This document shows, in pieces, positions 53,192 through 64,000 of a DNA stretch of 64,000 bases. This stretch comes from Dryococelus australis (lineage: Eukaryota > Arthropoda > Insecta > Phasmatodea > Phasmatidae): assembly GCA_029891345.1 (NCBI GenBank), contig CM056993.1:111578123-111642122 (forward strand), in the 5' to 3' direction. Positions within the stretch are counted from its first letter, which is position 1; the number at the start of each line of letters is the position of its first letter. Under the pieces are notes generated by a model. That model saw only the letters and a list, made by a program, of their open reading frames with translations. It was not told the DNA's origin and ran no database searches. The position numbers and the translations under genes were made by a program.

Positions 53192-53340
53192 TGTTCTGTA
53201 AGGGACTTTTGAAGAAGTGGGGTTGCCAGCCCTGCTCCCTGAGAGGAGAGACTATAACGGTACTTGTAATGGCTGCTTAGTGAGATAAGCTTTGTATATG
53301 AATAATCCTTAATAAAGTGTCTTGTGTTGCTTACACAACA
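53192..53340 (+). repeat. right LTR of element D, 149 bp
   Basis: Same ends and AATAAA as the left LTR, with about five substitutions and a short length difference. Preceded by the polypurine tract. Confidence 0.95.
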
Positions 53341-54385
53341 GGAAGCACCTACACCCAGAACCCGAGAAGAATTGCAAGTTTATCTGGGATTATTGAACTT
53401 TTATCATTCTTTCCTGCCCAATAAGGTATCAGTGGCATACCCTCTTCACTGGTTTCTGGATAAAGCAGCAAAATGGGAATGGACATATGAGCATGACAAG
53501 AGTTTTGTAGCCACCAAAGACCTGTTATCATTGGACTCATTGTTGACTCTCTACAGTCCATTTAAACCGCTCATTCTTCCTTGTGATAAATCACCATACA
53601 GCACTGGGGTTGTATAAAGCCAACCTAGCGAGGTAGGGGATGTTCCTATTAACTTTTATTCAAGGACAATGCCACCTACTGAGTGTAAATATGCTCAAAT
53701 AAACTGGGAAGCCCTGAGTATTATAGCAGGTGTGAAGAAATTTCATAACTACTTGTTCAGAAGGCATTTCAAAATCAGAATTGACCACAAGCCATTGTTG
53801 GGTCCATTCACAACCAATAAGCCAACTCTCAACATCATCTTTCCTAGGATGTTATGCTGGAGCATCATGTTAAGTGGATATGATTTTGAGCTGCCTTGCA
53901 AACCAGGTCTCAGTATTCCACATGCCGATGGACTCAGCTGCCTTCCCTAAAAAGTTCCCGACCTTGAAGTACCACCACCCAGGAAGTTTTGTTGTTCAAA
54001 GCTCTAGATATGCCTCCACTTAAAGCAAATGAAATACCAGACATGAAGCAGAAAGACTCCAATTGACTGTGGAAGTGCTGGCCTGCTGATAAATGATGAG
54101 TTTACCTGCCATTTTGCAGCTGCCAACAATAGCTGTCAACGCACCGTGGTTGTGTTTTATGGGGGACACAAGTAGTTGTTCCAAAGGCGGTACAGAAACA
54201 CATAGTAGAAACACTGCATGACTCACATGAAGACATTGTGAAAACAAAGGCCCTTGCATGCAGTTATGTATGATTAATGACTGAAAGGGTGTTCCAACAG
54301 TGTAGCATTTGTCAGTCAATGCAACATGCCTCTCTGAAGGCACCAATTCATCTGTGAGAGTGGATGAGGAGGCCATGGTCACGAT

Positions 54386-56036
54386 TAGAGATGGGACGAT
54401 TACAACTTTTTGATGCCAATACCCGGTTATCAATACTCTCTCGATTATAGATTCTTTTCCGATTCTCGATTCCTATGATTTACTACTGATAGAACTTTTA
54501 ACACACAAAATCGCATTGCCATTCACAGTCAAAACTATTCTACAGTGAAAGTCCGAAGTAAAACTAGTATGCTTTGTAGCAAAAAGTCCGCTGTAACAAT
54601 AGCTTTTATCGGCACCGTCAATTGCTCATATACCCAGTGGGAAAAGAAGTTGGTATTAACGAATGCAGTGTGGGCATAGCTTAACAGCAGTACTCAACCG
54701 CGTGGTGCCGTGCTGTACTAGGTTGCATGCTTGCTGTTGTGCATTTGCCACTGTGTATTTGTGTAGACGCAAAGCCAAAAGTTTCAATATCGGCCAAAGA
54801 TAATAGTGAAATGCTACATGAATATCTGTCCCTAATGTAAAAGCGAATATAAATTTTCCTATGGATCAGTGTTTTTACTTAAACTTCTTTGAATCAATCA
54901 TTGGAAATTGTATTATTTCATGTACATGAAACTTTTTTTGGGGGGGGGGGGGGGGTGGGCAAAGTGTAAAAACGTTTATGACCATGATAAAAGATAAAAT
55001 GACATCAAAGGTCCCGCATTGTCAGGGAATATACTTGAGAATACAAGTAAATTATTTATACATGCTACTAAACATCTGCTAAGAATTGGGTAATCTGATT
55101 GCCAGCATATTGCGTAATCGAGTCGTCAGCAAACGTCCGCCTTAAATTTTGTTATGGGAATGTTATTGCTAGCTGCAATTTTGCTGATTTAAAATACAAG
55201 CATTTCCGTGGTGACAGAAAAGCAATTTTTTCTAGTGGTGCGCACCTGATGAAATGGCTATTATTCCAGTTCTGGGTATTTACACGTTTTGCCTTGCAAA
55301 GCATTTTTTTTGAGCAATTTTTACAGCGTTTTATTTCCCCCCATCAACACCGTACATTTTTATTGTCGACCAGCTGCATTTTTTCCATGTTCACGTGCAT
55401 ATTTCACAACCATCAATTTAAATTTTTCATAATAACTTGCTTTTTCATTTTTCATTATCATGAAGCTGTGTTCCAATTGGCACTTTTTGTTAACAAAATG
55501 GTCATGTGACTTGTTTGTCTACAAAATCTATGACATATTTTTGTAATTTGCATTTTGTCAACTTTGAAGTTGACAAACAAATTACCAAATTGTCACCATA
55601 TCAGTTTTTATTTTAAAAATCATAACAACACCAAAATAATACAGCATTGCATGCTAGGCAGTTAAACGTTGTATTGTTTTGACTTTCAAACTAAATCGTA
55701 CAAAATGCTAGACACAAGTTAAGAAAAATGTAATTAGAAACCAATTGGAACATGGCATCAGGTTTGTTTATCTGGATTCTGGGAAGTGGGAAGCACGCAC
55801 AAAGCCACTACACGAGAGGGAGAGACAGAGAGAGAGAATGAATGAACTGAAGCAATCGATACCTGAAATCGCTTCACGGGAGCTTCACATAGTTTCCAAA
55901 TGTCATCGTAAAATAAGTTTTATTGACACTGTTACTAATCAGGATTGCAAAGAATCAACTTTATTTTTTGATTCTTGATTCAAATTGTAGAATCGATGGG
56001 TATCGTGGTATTGAATAATCAAATTTCTCATCCCTA
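54386..56036. mobile_element. non-autonomous hAT transposon
   Basis: Left end TAGAGATGGGACGATT and right end (reverse complement) TAGGGATGAGAAATTTGATT form imperfect terminal inverted repeats of the TAGGGATG type seen in many hAT elements. An 8-bp duplication, GTCACGAT (54378-54385) and GTCATGAT (56037-56044), differs at one base. Eight bp is the hAT length. The 1.65-kb interior has no transposase; subterminal GATTCTTGATTC-like motifs occur at both ends. It splits the integrase region of element C. Confidence 0.85.
54939..54958. repeat. poly(G) run inside the hAT element
   Basis: T7 followed by about 18 G, then TGGGC. A homopolymer of this length is prone to assembly error. Confidence 0.8.
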
Positions 56037-57080
56037 GTCATGATTACATGGACTTAGCTGGTCCAGTACAAGGACAAGTTTTCCTGATCATTGTCAATTC
56101 TTATTCTAAATGGTTGGAGTTGTACCAGTCAAATTTGCTGATTCTTCAAGTGTTGTACGGGTCCTTCACAGTCTGTTTGTCACACATGGATTACCCGACA
56201 CACTCATTAGCGACAATGGCAACACATTCAGCTCTACTTTGTTTCAGGAATTTGCAAAAAACAATGGTATTAGACTGATTAAAGTGGCTCTCTATCATTC
56301 ATCATCGAATGACAAGCAGAACATATGGTACAAACCATGAAACATACATTGAAGAAAATGCATTGTGGTGATTTATGAAAATGGCTGGCCAGGCTGCTGT
56401 GGGCTCAACATGTTACACCAAATTCTTTTACATCAGCTAGTCCTGCAGAGCTGCTAATGGGCCGTAGGCTCCAAGTACATCTTCACCATATTTATACAGA
56501 TTTTTCAGAAGAGATGAAAGACAAGCAAGAGAAACCATGCTCTCTGAAACCTAGGGTGTTTGTCCTACTTGACCCAGTTTATGCTAGGAATATAGGAAGC
56601 AGTCCATTGAGGTGATAGGACCAGTGTTGTACAAGTTGCTGATGACAGATGGACTTTGGATGCATTGTCATATGATCAGCTTTGCCCAAGACATGTGGGC
56701 TCATCTGGTGATGCTACACTACAGATACCTGTTGAGCAGTGGCAACCAGCACCTTTCATAGGCCCTCAACAGTCACTAGAGGAGCCTCTGCCTTAAGGAA
56801 ACAAGGGGTTTAAAGGATCCTCAGCTTTAACTGCACCATTGTACTCATGTGATGGAAGTTAGTGGTTGAAGGGGTTACCGGCAACCATAGTACAGTCTTG
56901 TTTGCAGCACAGTTCCAGTGATGCTGCGAGTCCCAGTGTGTTGCCACAAGCATCTCCAAGTGGCTGTGTTACAATAAGACCTCAAAGACTAAAAATTAAA
57001 CCCTTTTGGTCCAATGACTTGTTGTGTAGAGGGGAAGAAGTGTATGTGTGTAGATGTTGCCAGCAATACTAGTTTTGTGA

Positions 57081-60000
57081 ATGTTGTAGGGTTGGCAGCA
57101 CTTGTTTGCATGTAATACTGACAGATGTAATAGGGCTTTGTTTTAAATATTTTTGTTGTCTATTTCATGGCGGTGCTAACATAAATAATAAGTGGGATAA
57201 TACAAAAAGAATGAACTTGCTCATGTGTGGGTGTACTTAAATCAGTGGTATTTACAACTTTGTATTTAATTTTCCAAAGTGGTAATATTTTGATGGGTTT
57301 TGAATTTGTATTATATTCAAATCACAATACAGGCTGAAAGACAGTTAATTTAATTTTCTTTCACTCATGCTTCTTGTAGTAATTGTCAGATTGTAATTAC
57401 CTTTTTAATTTCAATTTTTTACTTATCTTGTTAATTGCCATATTTTCAATGTTTCATTACCTATGTATTTTGCATATTACCTATGCTGCAGCACCCTTCC
57501 ACAACTCTTTCAGATTTTACTTACTGACCATGTAGATTGCAGTAGTTTAGTAACTCACTAGTTCAGTAACTTCTCTGGAATGTTTCTAATATTTCAGGCC
57601 TGGGATTTAATTTCATTTAAAGTTTATTCTGTCACATATCATTTTTTATGCAGAAATGCTTTGTTTGTTGGACTCTTTCTTGCTTGTAAGCCTTCTGTTT
57701 TTTTTTTGGTGGGATGAAATATGTCAAACATATTACTTGAGTGTTCATTTTCACGATCTATCTTGCAATCAGGTGAGGAAGGGTACTGAGCCCTTTCTCA
57801 GTACTTTAACTTATATAACTTTCCATAACACAGCACTGGTGAATTACAATATCCTTTCATTATTCATTACATGTGGAATCGCTCAAAAAAGTTCCACTTT
57901 GCTGGTATTTGAGGGCCCAACACCCTCATGTTAGGTTCAAGATGTTTGATTGTGACATTACCATACATTGGTCATATCTAGGAGTAGTATCTATACAAGC
58001 CATTAACCCAACAACCTTCAAGAATCTTATACTACAGTTGAAAGCATGGCACCCTGTGCAAACCCTGTTCCAAATATCCCCTTATCTCAGAATACCTTCA
58101 CAACCCGTAACAATGTGCTACTCTGCCTAGCTGCATGAACCACAGTAACATCAAAATCAGTTTTGTTCTCTACAGTGTTGTCACACTGTAAATTAATATA
58201 CAGGAAATTGGCACAGGAAATTGATTTGAACATATTTAACTGTCGTTTAGGTTTTTATCACCCTCTTTATCGCTCTCACTTTCATCAACCCAAGCATCTG
58301 TTTCCTCTTTATTCTTCATATATAGTGTTTGGAACAGATGGCATTTCCTTTGACTGCAAGAATGTTCATAAGAAATCATTAAAGAAAAGGTCAAAGAAAC
58401 TACAAATGCATACAGATAGATCGTGTTAGTAATACACAGCTTCAGCTTTAGCTTCCCAATAATGACATGGAAAGACTGCTGATTGGTTATTTGGCACTGG
58501 ATTGGCATTTCTTTGTTGGCTTGAGTTGTGATGTACAGTCAATGGCATACAAGGGAAATCCCAAATAAACTGTTTAGAATCTTAACCCTGTAGCACACCT
58601 CTTAGCCTATTTTATTGTGGAATTTCATGTATACTAGACATTGTTCCTTTAAGCACTTTGCTGGTTTGAAATCACAAAGGACAACAGAAAGTGAAAGGAG
58701 TTTTATTATGAGAAATAAATGTTGTAAATCACATGTGGCACTTGAGTACTATTTCAGTAGATACACACTGAACCACTGCATTGGATGAAATTATGTATTG
58801 TATATACAAGTCAATACTATGTCCAGTTCTCTTTCCATTTTTATTACGTGTCCAGTGGACTGGTAAAAACTTACAGTCACTTGTCCATACCATTTGCTAC
58901 CAGTCTTAAGGGGATGCAGACAACCATTTAAGTCAAGCGCTGTCTAGAATTATTTATGGCTGGTTCTCAGTCAGTTAAATCCTTTGGAAATCAAAATTTG
59001 AAGGAAAAAATCCTTGTCTATAACTATACACATGTTATTAATATCACTGGTTTTGATGTTGTATATAAATGACATCTGTTTTGTGGTATTTACAAAATGT
59101 TTTAATTTTGTTCAAACGAACAAAGCGATGTTACAATAGCTATCACAGGAATATATTTGTCTATGAATGGCGGTGTTTGGTTTGAATGTGTTAGGGCAGA
59201 GGTGGATAAACCTACAATTCAATTATACCAAGGGGATAGGGGTCCATAAATTCTGTCATTAGTAGTGGCTTTGAAAATTTATCTTTCACTTTCTCTGTAT
59301 GTGTTTGTGTATTTATGTGTACTTTCACACACACTGTATGGATTGTAAGTCAGTAGGGAATAGTAAGGGATTTATGCAAATGTTTTAAGAGTTATTGTTA
59401 GCACAGACTTCAGTAATTTTTTGTGATTTGTTGTTGGTACTACAGATTATGCAAACTCACTGTGTTTGTGCATGTGATTTATGTCTTTTGCATGATTAAT
59501 GCTAGAAATTTTTTTCCAAATGTAAATAATTTCTAAAAAAAATACTTCTGAAATGTAAATGTAGTATAGTGTACACAATACTTTTTATAAATGACACTAG
59601 TGTGACAGGTACATAATAAAAAGAAAGGATTGAATAAAAATAAACAAAATGTAGCAACATCATTCTGAAGCAGCACAGTGTTATATGTTTTGTTGTATAT
59701 TCTTAATTCTTATCAATATGTGATTTTGTTTATGTTTTTGAAGGTAAGATTTTGAAACATATTTTCCGGAATCATCACAAGCAATTTTTAAAAAATTTTT
59801 CTCACCTAGATGCTTGCTGATTGAAACATGTTTTACATTTAAATAATATGTTTACCTTTTGAATTTTCATTTGAATGAAAAAAAAATTTATATCTTTTTA
59901 TTTACCACACATTTTACACTTTTTAATTATAATGTTTTCCATTTATACAAAGAAATTTTTAATATTGATAGTAAAAATAAATTTATATAGGTGGATCCAA

Positions 60001-60481
60001 TTCTCAGGAAGTTGAATAACTCAGTTGGGTTTGTAAAACTACATGAGTGAGAATTGAATAAAAATATAAAACATCTAATTTTCAAATTATGGATACACAT
60101 TGTGGTATAAAAAATTATTTTTTTAGATGACAGTTTTAAACGTATTTTGCATGATAGATATGTTCAATTGATTGAGAATAAAGATTTAAAAATTATGAAT
60201 GAAAAATGTTATTATCTTTGATATAAAGATAAAGGCTTAAAAGTAAGTAAAAATGGACAATCTATGCATGATATTAAATTTTCTGTGGTTTAATATTATT
60301 CATAAATCATTGTAATATATTTTCATTACTTTTTAAGGTGGCTATTGATTCTGCTAATTTCATTTTTAATTTCATGATTAGTTTAAATAAACCTGGTTCA
60401 TTAATAAAATTTGTTTCAGAATGAAAGTGTAGCCAGTAGCTACATTTTAAATCTTTATATTTTTAAATGTATTTTTCTTGA
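57081..60481. other. AT-rich stretch, one weak LINE-like trace
   Basis: No gene supported. Between about 57760 and 58130 two overlapping frames give KSSTLLVFEGPTPS and then a WSYLGVVSIQ...LQLKAWHPVQTLFQIS segment, faintly like the region just after motif C of LINE reverse transcriptases. The remainder is AT-rich with no recognisable element. Confidence 0.4.
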
Positions 60482-60485
60482 ACAT

Positions 60486-62427
60486 TGACGCCGGCTAACA
60501 GCCAGCGGTGCTAGAGTCTATGACGGCGCTAGAGTCTATTACGGCGCTCACGTGTCACATGTTCCGCACGTACGCAAAGAGGCTGATAATTTCAAACTTT
60601 CCAATAAATGTTAATTTCAGGGTAAAATGTGTTATATTGTCTTTACAGTGTTTAATATGTTTTCAAGTGTTTGTACTAATTTTAATTGTTTGGTTATGAA
60701 TATTCAAAGTGCCCGCGGCACCGAGATTAAGAACACTTAATATTCCAGCATGAATGCCATCACAAAGAGACATCAAAATAATATTGAAATACATAAGAAA
60801 ATTGTAGAAATGTAAAATAATATTTTATTAAAAATTTGTGCCATTTTATTTTCAATATAAAATATTTCACTTGGCGTGCATAGCACTTCCGCTTATGTGA
60901 ACCCCGTGCAATGTTTGTATCTGGACAATCTGTCGAGGAGAGCTGGCGAGCTAAGACACTGTCACATACGCACTACAACTTTTGTTCACTGATTTAGGTT
61001 TCCATAGTCAATGTAGTTTAACAGTTAATCCTTGCTTGCGTACGTTTTTTCCAGACATTTGCCCCAGCATTATGCTTCCGCTTTACTAATTCTTACGCCC
61101 TTGTGGCATTTTAACTTAATCGAGGAGAAGGAGGAGAAAGATGCCGGAGAGGTCACGAGACCCATACATTTAGAATCAGATGCCATCTGCCTATGTTTAT
61201 GGCATTTCAGTGTAACTTCTGCATAATTGCTACACGCAATTTTAATAGCTTTATTTTTATGTGTGTATATAAGGGTAATTTTCGTGTCTGAATAATTTAC
61301 AGCAAAATCACATATAACCACGTGGCCGACTGAAGCCAAGTCTCTGCATACACCATCATTGCGTTTTAAGGGCTTATTTGTATAACATTGTATGTGCAAT
61401 CAGTTATTTCAGGGTTCTATGTATTTTTCATTCGGGGTTCAATGTGTATTTTTCACTAAATTGATGCTTTTTGTACTTGACCACGCGGTCACAATAATCT
61501 TTGATTTCACCGCCATCACGCATGTTACAAGCCTGTAACAACGTTAATCATAAAGAGAATCACTTGCTCAACATGAATAATATTTTATCTGAATTCAGTT
61601 TGCCGTTTCCACACAGAAATATTGCAAATTCACCTGCACCTGATCCACTACGTACTTCATCCAGCGGCATCCGCGCCACCTAAGCTTGTTTTCACACATG
61701 TGTGTGTTTATTGTGAATATTCATCTCGTGTCCCATCTTATTTCATGTATCATTCAAGTGTCTATGTAATTGTGTAATTAGTGTATGGTGCAATTACTCC
61801 TGTCCTAGTTGGCTCTGTGTATAGGCCGTCACCACACTAACCACGTGCTGGAGGGCGAGCCCCGACGAGTTTGCGTTAGTGATGCCGAGTAATCACACGT
61901 TTTAATGTGTATTAAGGGTTTTCATTTGTAATTCACCGTGTCCTGTCTTCAGGGAAAAACCGTCAGTCAACCATAACGGCTGTTGGCCCTCTTCCCTTGT
62001 GAAGGCTGTGCTTTCACGCACCTTGGTGATATCATCCATTTAGGCATGCACTAGATTAATTACGGGCTGGGGAGCACCCAAGTGGAATTGGCTAGTCATG
62101 GCCGAGATAATCATTTCATTGGCACATTGATGTGTATGAACAATATCAATAAAAACAAGTCTACAGTGAACTCAATTCTTTTATTCAGTAGTGACAGTGT
62201 CCTAGCCACATATGTTTTATCAATTGTTTATTTCAGTGATTTTGTTAGAAGTTTAGTATTGCCAACGTGTTTGTAAGTACGCACGGGTGAGACGGACACA
62301 CCGAACCCACAACATCCCTGAGAACCCCGAGTCTCAATAGAGCGGTGATTGGGAAGCACCGCTGGTGCCCAAATTACAAGTAAGTATTTGTGTCATCATT
62401 CATCTCGTGTCTCACCCGATGGCATCA
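60486..62427 (+). mobile_element. 1.94-kb TG...CA repeat, copy 3 (solo-LTR-like fossil)
   Basis: Starts TGACGCCGGCTAACAGCC and ends GATGGCATCA, with an ACAT duplication (60482-60485 and 62428-62431). A short internal duplication (GCTAGAGTCTA..ACGGC twice) lies near 60510-60545. AATAAA at about 62150 is conserved with the other copies. Its best-conserved match is copy 2, including a readable strand-opposite frame at 61070-61399. Confidence 0.72.
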
Positions 62428-62431
62428 ACAT

Positions 62432-63345
62432 TATCTTTCAATCTTAAGCGAGTGGCATCCTACTTGCGAGAATTCCATAATTATTATTAATATAAATTAT
62501 TCTTGTACCAGTTTTATGCCATTTTGTCCCACTTATTATACTTGGTAATTATATTTTGTCTTTCTCCATTGTCTCTTGCATTAATTTTCACAAGTTTGAC
62601 ATCGATGTGAGAGATTATTCTTTCCTTTTGCATATTCTCGAAACAATTTTAAATCTTTGATTAATTTAAATTTTGTGCTTTTTTTGTAGTTTGTTTACCC
62701 ATTGTGGTCTTGATTTACATAATATTATACATTATACATAATATGTAAGAAAAATATTTTTTTTATATTAAATTGTAGTAAAAAAGTAGTCTGGCTAACT
62801 TTTTTTGATGAGAATTTTAATGATTTTTGAAAGAAAAAAAAACAAAATCTTGTGTCATTTTTCTTTTCCGGCAAAAATTTTTTTAAGTTATAATTTGGGA
62901 TGAAGAATCACGTGAATTTTCTTGAAATTTTGTTACTTTTGTTAAAAAAGAAGAAAATTTTAATGAAAATTAAAATTTTTGTTGAAAAACTATGTCATTT
63001 TAATGATATTTTATTTTTGATGAAAAATTTGATTATTGATGAAAAAATTAGTTACTTTGATGAAAAATTGAGTAATTGCATGGGTGTTAAAAAATGGTCA
63101 AGTGCTCCCATAAATTATCTACTTATTAAGGGTTGTTTGATTTATTTTATACACTATTGTTTTATGACAGAACTTCCAGCTCGCTGTAAAGTAGCAAAGT
63201 CATATAAAGATGTGTTAAAACACGATGGACTGTGTGCCGTGGCAAATGTCAGTTACCTGCCCTGCTACAAACACAGTCCACGATAGCTCAGTCGGGTTAT
63301 TCATGAAACTTTAGCACCATGTTGAAAAAAAAAAAATTAAAAAAA
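62432..63345. other. AT-rich low-complexity DNA with GATGAAAAATT-like repeats
   Basis: Degenerate GATGAAAAATT units recur between about 62880 and 63075, which keeps a 128-codon frame open (62900-63286) without any family feature, so I do not call it a gene. A 10-bp inverted repeat (63226-63235 and 63271-63280) and a box A-like TAGCTCAGTCGG (63284-63295) followed by an A-rich tail suggest a small SINE or tRNA remnant. Confidence 0.45.
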
Positions 63346-63775
63346 TGTACTTCCAGTTTGGAATACTTCTCAGGTTTATTCAGTTTCCACAACTGCTTAC
63401 AAGAACACTTATACAAACATAAATATCTTCACTGTACTGACAAATTAAAAAAGTAATGAGCACGTCAGCCACCATGTTTCCTACTCCCTAGCAGTAAGAC
63501 CAATGATCCCGGGACAAAAACACTGTGCGCGGAGCTTGGTGCTTGGCTACCCTCTCTCCTGAAAAACTAAAATCTGAAAATAGTACTTTGCCGGATCTTG
63601 CAACCTCCTATCGGCTAACAACTATGTCACTACAAGGGCTTCATAACAAATTCTTATGATAGCAGGGGAAAATTAAAAGAAGTTGAAAAAAAACCTAACG
63701 TCAAGAGTGACGCAGTTGCTCCGATCCTCGAAACTCGAAAAAGCCAACGCATTACGGATAAAAGCTTGAACTACA
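63346..63775 (-). repeat. probable 3' LTR of an LTR element leaving the window
   Basis: On the minus strand a 430-bp segment begins TGTAGTTCAAGC at 63775 and ends GGAAGTACA at 63346, giving matching TGTA/TACA ends. AATAAA lies near the element 3' end (about 63370). Immediately upstream (63776-63790) is AAGGGGGGGGGGGGC, placed like a polypurine tract. The internal part (63776-64000) shows no domain. The partner LTR would be beyond 64000. Confidence 0.5.
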
Positions 63776-64000
63776 GCCCCCCCCCCCCTTAATAAAACTG
63801 ATAAAGCCCTTACTTTTCCATGTGGTATGAAAGAGAAATTTAGAAAAAAGCACCCACTGACAAAATAAACAGGGAATTTGAACTAACAGTCTGATAAGAA
63901 TAATTATAAAAACAATTAAAATTTACATAACCTGCAATGCTACAACTGAAACACATGCACACATTTATTACCTTAAGTTTGTATTTATCAGAATAAAAAA

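Larger units (their letters stand above)
48528..53340 (+). mobile_element. compact Ty3-type LTR retrotransposon (D)
   Basis: A 4.8-kb element with short LTRs (48528-48678 and 53192-53340), TGT...ACA ends and an exact GGAAG target duplication (48523-48527 and 53341-53345). Order: gag (about 48731-49560, with CCHC zinc knuckles near 49445-49550), protease (LIDTGADVTCIPG, about 49740-49785), RT (about 50135-51010), RNase H (about 51100-51480) and integrase (about 51715-52450). A purine tract AAGAGAAGAGAGA precedes the right LTR and AATAAA lies in each LTR. Gag is the best-kept part; pol is broken by roughly ten lesions. LTRs differ by about 4-5% by eye, making it much younger than elements B and C. 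Confidence 0.93.
48139..57080 (+). mobile_element. Ty3-type LTR retrotransposon fossil (C), interrupted twice
   Basis: The left piece (48139-48527) is reverse transcriptase beginning at the FDLAQAFQQL block, with FGMCVTPGKFQKFMEDLL and YYDD. The frame resumes at 53341 with the end of RT and RNase H (ELQVYLGLLNFYHSFLP; DHKPLLGPF) and continues into integrase to 54385. It then resumes again at 56037 (MDLAGPVQGQVFLIIV; HGLPDTLISDNG) and ends with a tail carrying RPQRLKIKP near 57000. Interrupting elements are a younger Ty3-type element (48528-53340) and a hAT element (54386-56036). The 5' part and both LTRs are not found; the left edge abuts the Penelope-like element. Broken in many places and old. 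Confidence 0.85.

Noticed and set aside
54020-54433. 137-codon minus-strand frame
   Set aside because: It spans the boundary between element C and the hAT insertion, so it cannot be an ancestral gene.
62900-63286. 128-codon plus-strand frame
   Set aside because: Low-complexity Lys/Ile/Phe-rich translation of GATGAAAAATT-like repeats; no domain.
1-64000. CRISPR arrays, operons, rRNA and intact tRNA genes
   Set aside because: None seen; repeats are dispersed transposons or simple sequence, and the genome type is eukaryotic.

Overview
The window is AT-rich animal DNA, almost certainly arthropod and probably insect. The evidence is an antigen-5-type CAP gene, the mix of transposable elements (CR1/L2-like and R1-like LINEs, several hAT elements, a Penelope-like element, several Ty3-type LTR elements, a tRNA-derived SINE), and the long stretches with no coding. 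Most of it is accumulated mobile DNA. Host coding content is small: one single-exon CAP-domain gene on the minus strand (12995-13992), a probable short first exon on the plus strand (14285-14375) that faces it across a 292-bp gap with a perfect RFX X-box match, and one weaker candidate internal exon (46412-46492) in a compatible splice phase.

Layout. 1 to about 6190: plus-strand Ty3-type LTR fossil whose 5' end lies outside the window. 6190-11380: no gene seen. 11381-12754: non-autonomous inverted-repeat element with GGCCTGTTGCA ends. 12995-14375: CAP gene, shared promoter and candidate first exon. 14376-18240: AT-rich, with a long (AT)n tract. 18240-23115: nearly full-length minus-strand CR1/L2-type LINE with PHD finger, coiled coil and esterase in ORF1, and endonuclease plus reverse transcriptase in ORF2. 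24815-26180: SINE followed by a minus-strand hAT transposase relic.

27016-41400 is a nested stack. A hAT transposase relic (BED finger, DUF659-like block) is split by a 1.9-kb TG...CA repeat (28169-30081) and by a 10.5-kb Ty3-type element (30247-40770). The Ty3 element is itself split by an R1-like LINE (33847-37026). A second copy of the 1.9-kb repeat is at 42192-44146 and a third at 60486-62427. A SINE at 44342-44596 sits inside a local tandem duplication.

A second stack fills about 46600-57080. A 5'-truncated Penelope-like element, with GIY-YIG endonuclease and a hammerhead-ribozyme-like core downstream, abuts a Ty3-type fossil. That fossil is interrupted by a compact 4.8-kb Ty3-type element (48528-53340, 5-bp target duplication, about 150-bp LTRs) and by a non-autonomous hAT element (54386-56036, near-perfect 8-bp target duplication). 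The right edge (63346-64000) looks like the 3' LTR and polypurine tract of another minus-strand LTR element running out of the window.

Target-site duplications, host-element reading frames that resume on the far side of insertions, and LTR comparisons give a relative order of events. No bacterial or phage-like system, CRISPR array, rRNA or intact tRNA gene is present. Most coordinates of degenerate elements are approximate. Boundaries backed by target duplications are exact as read.
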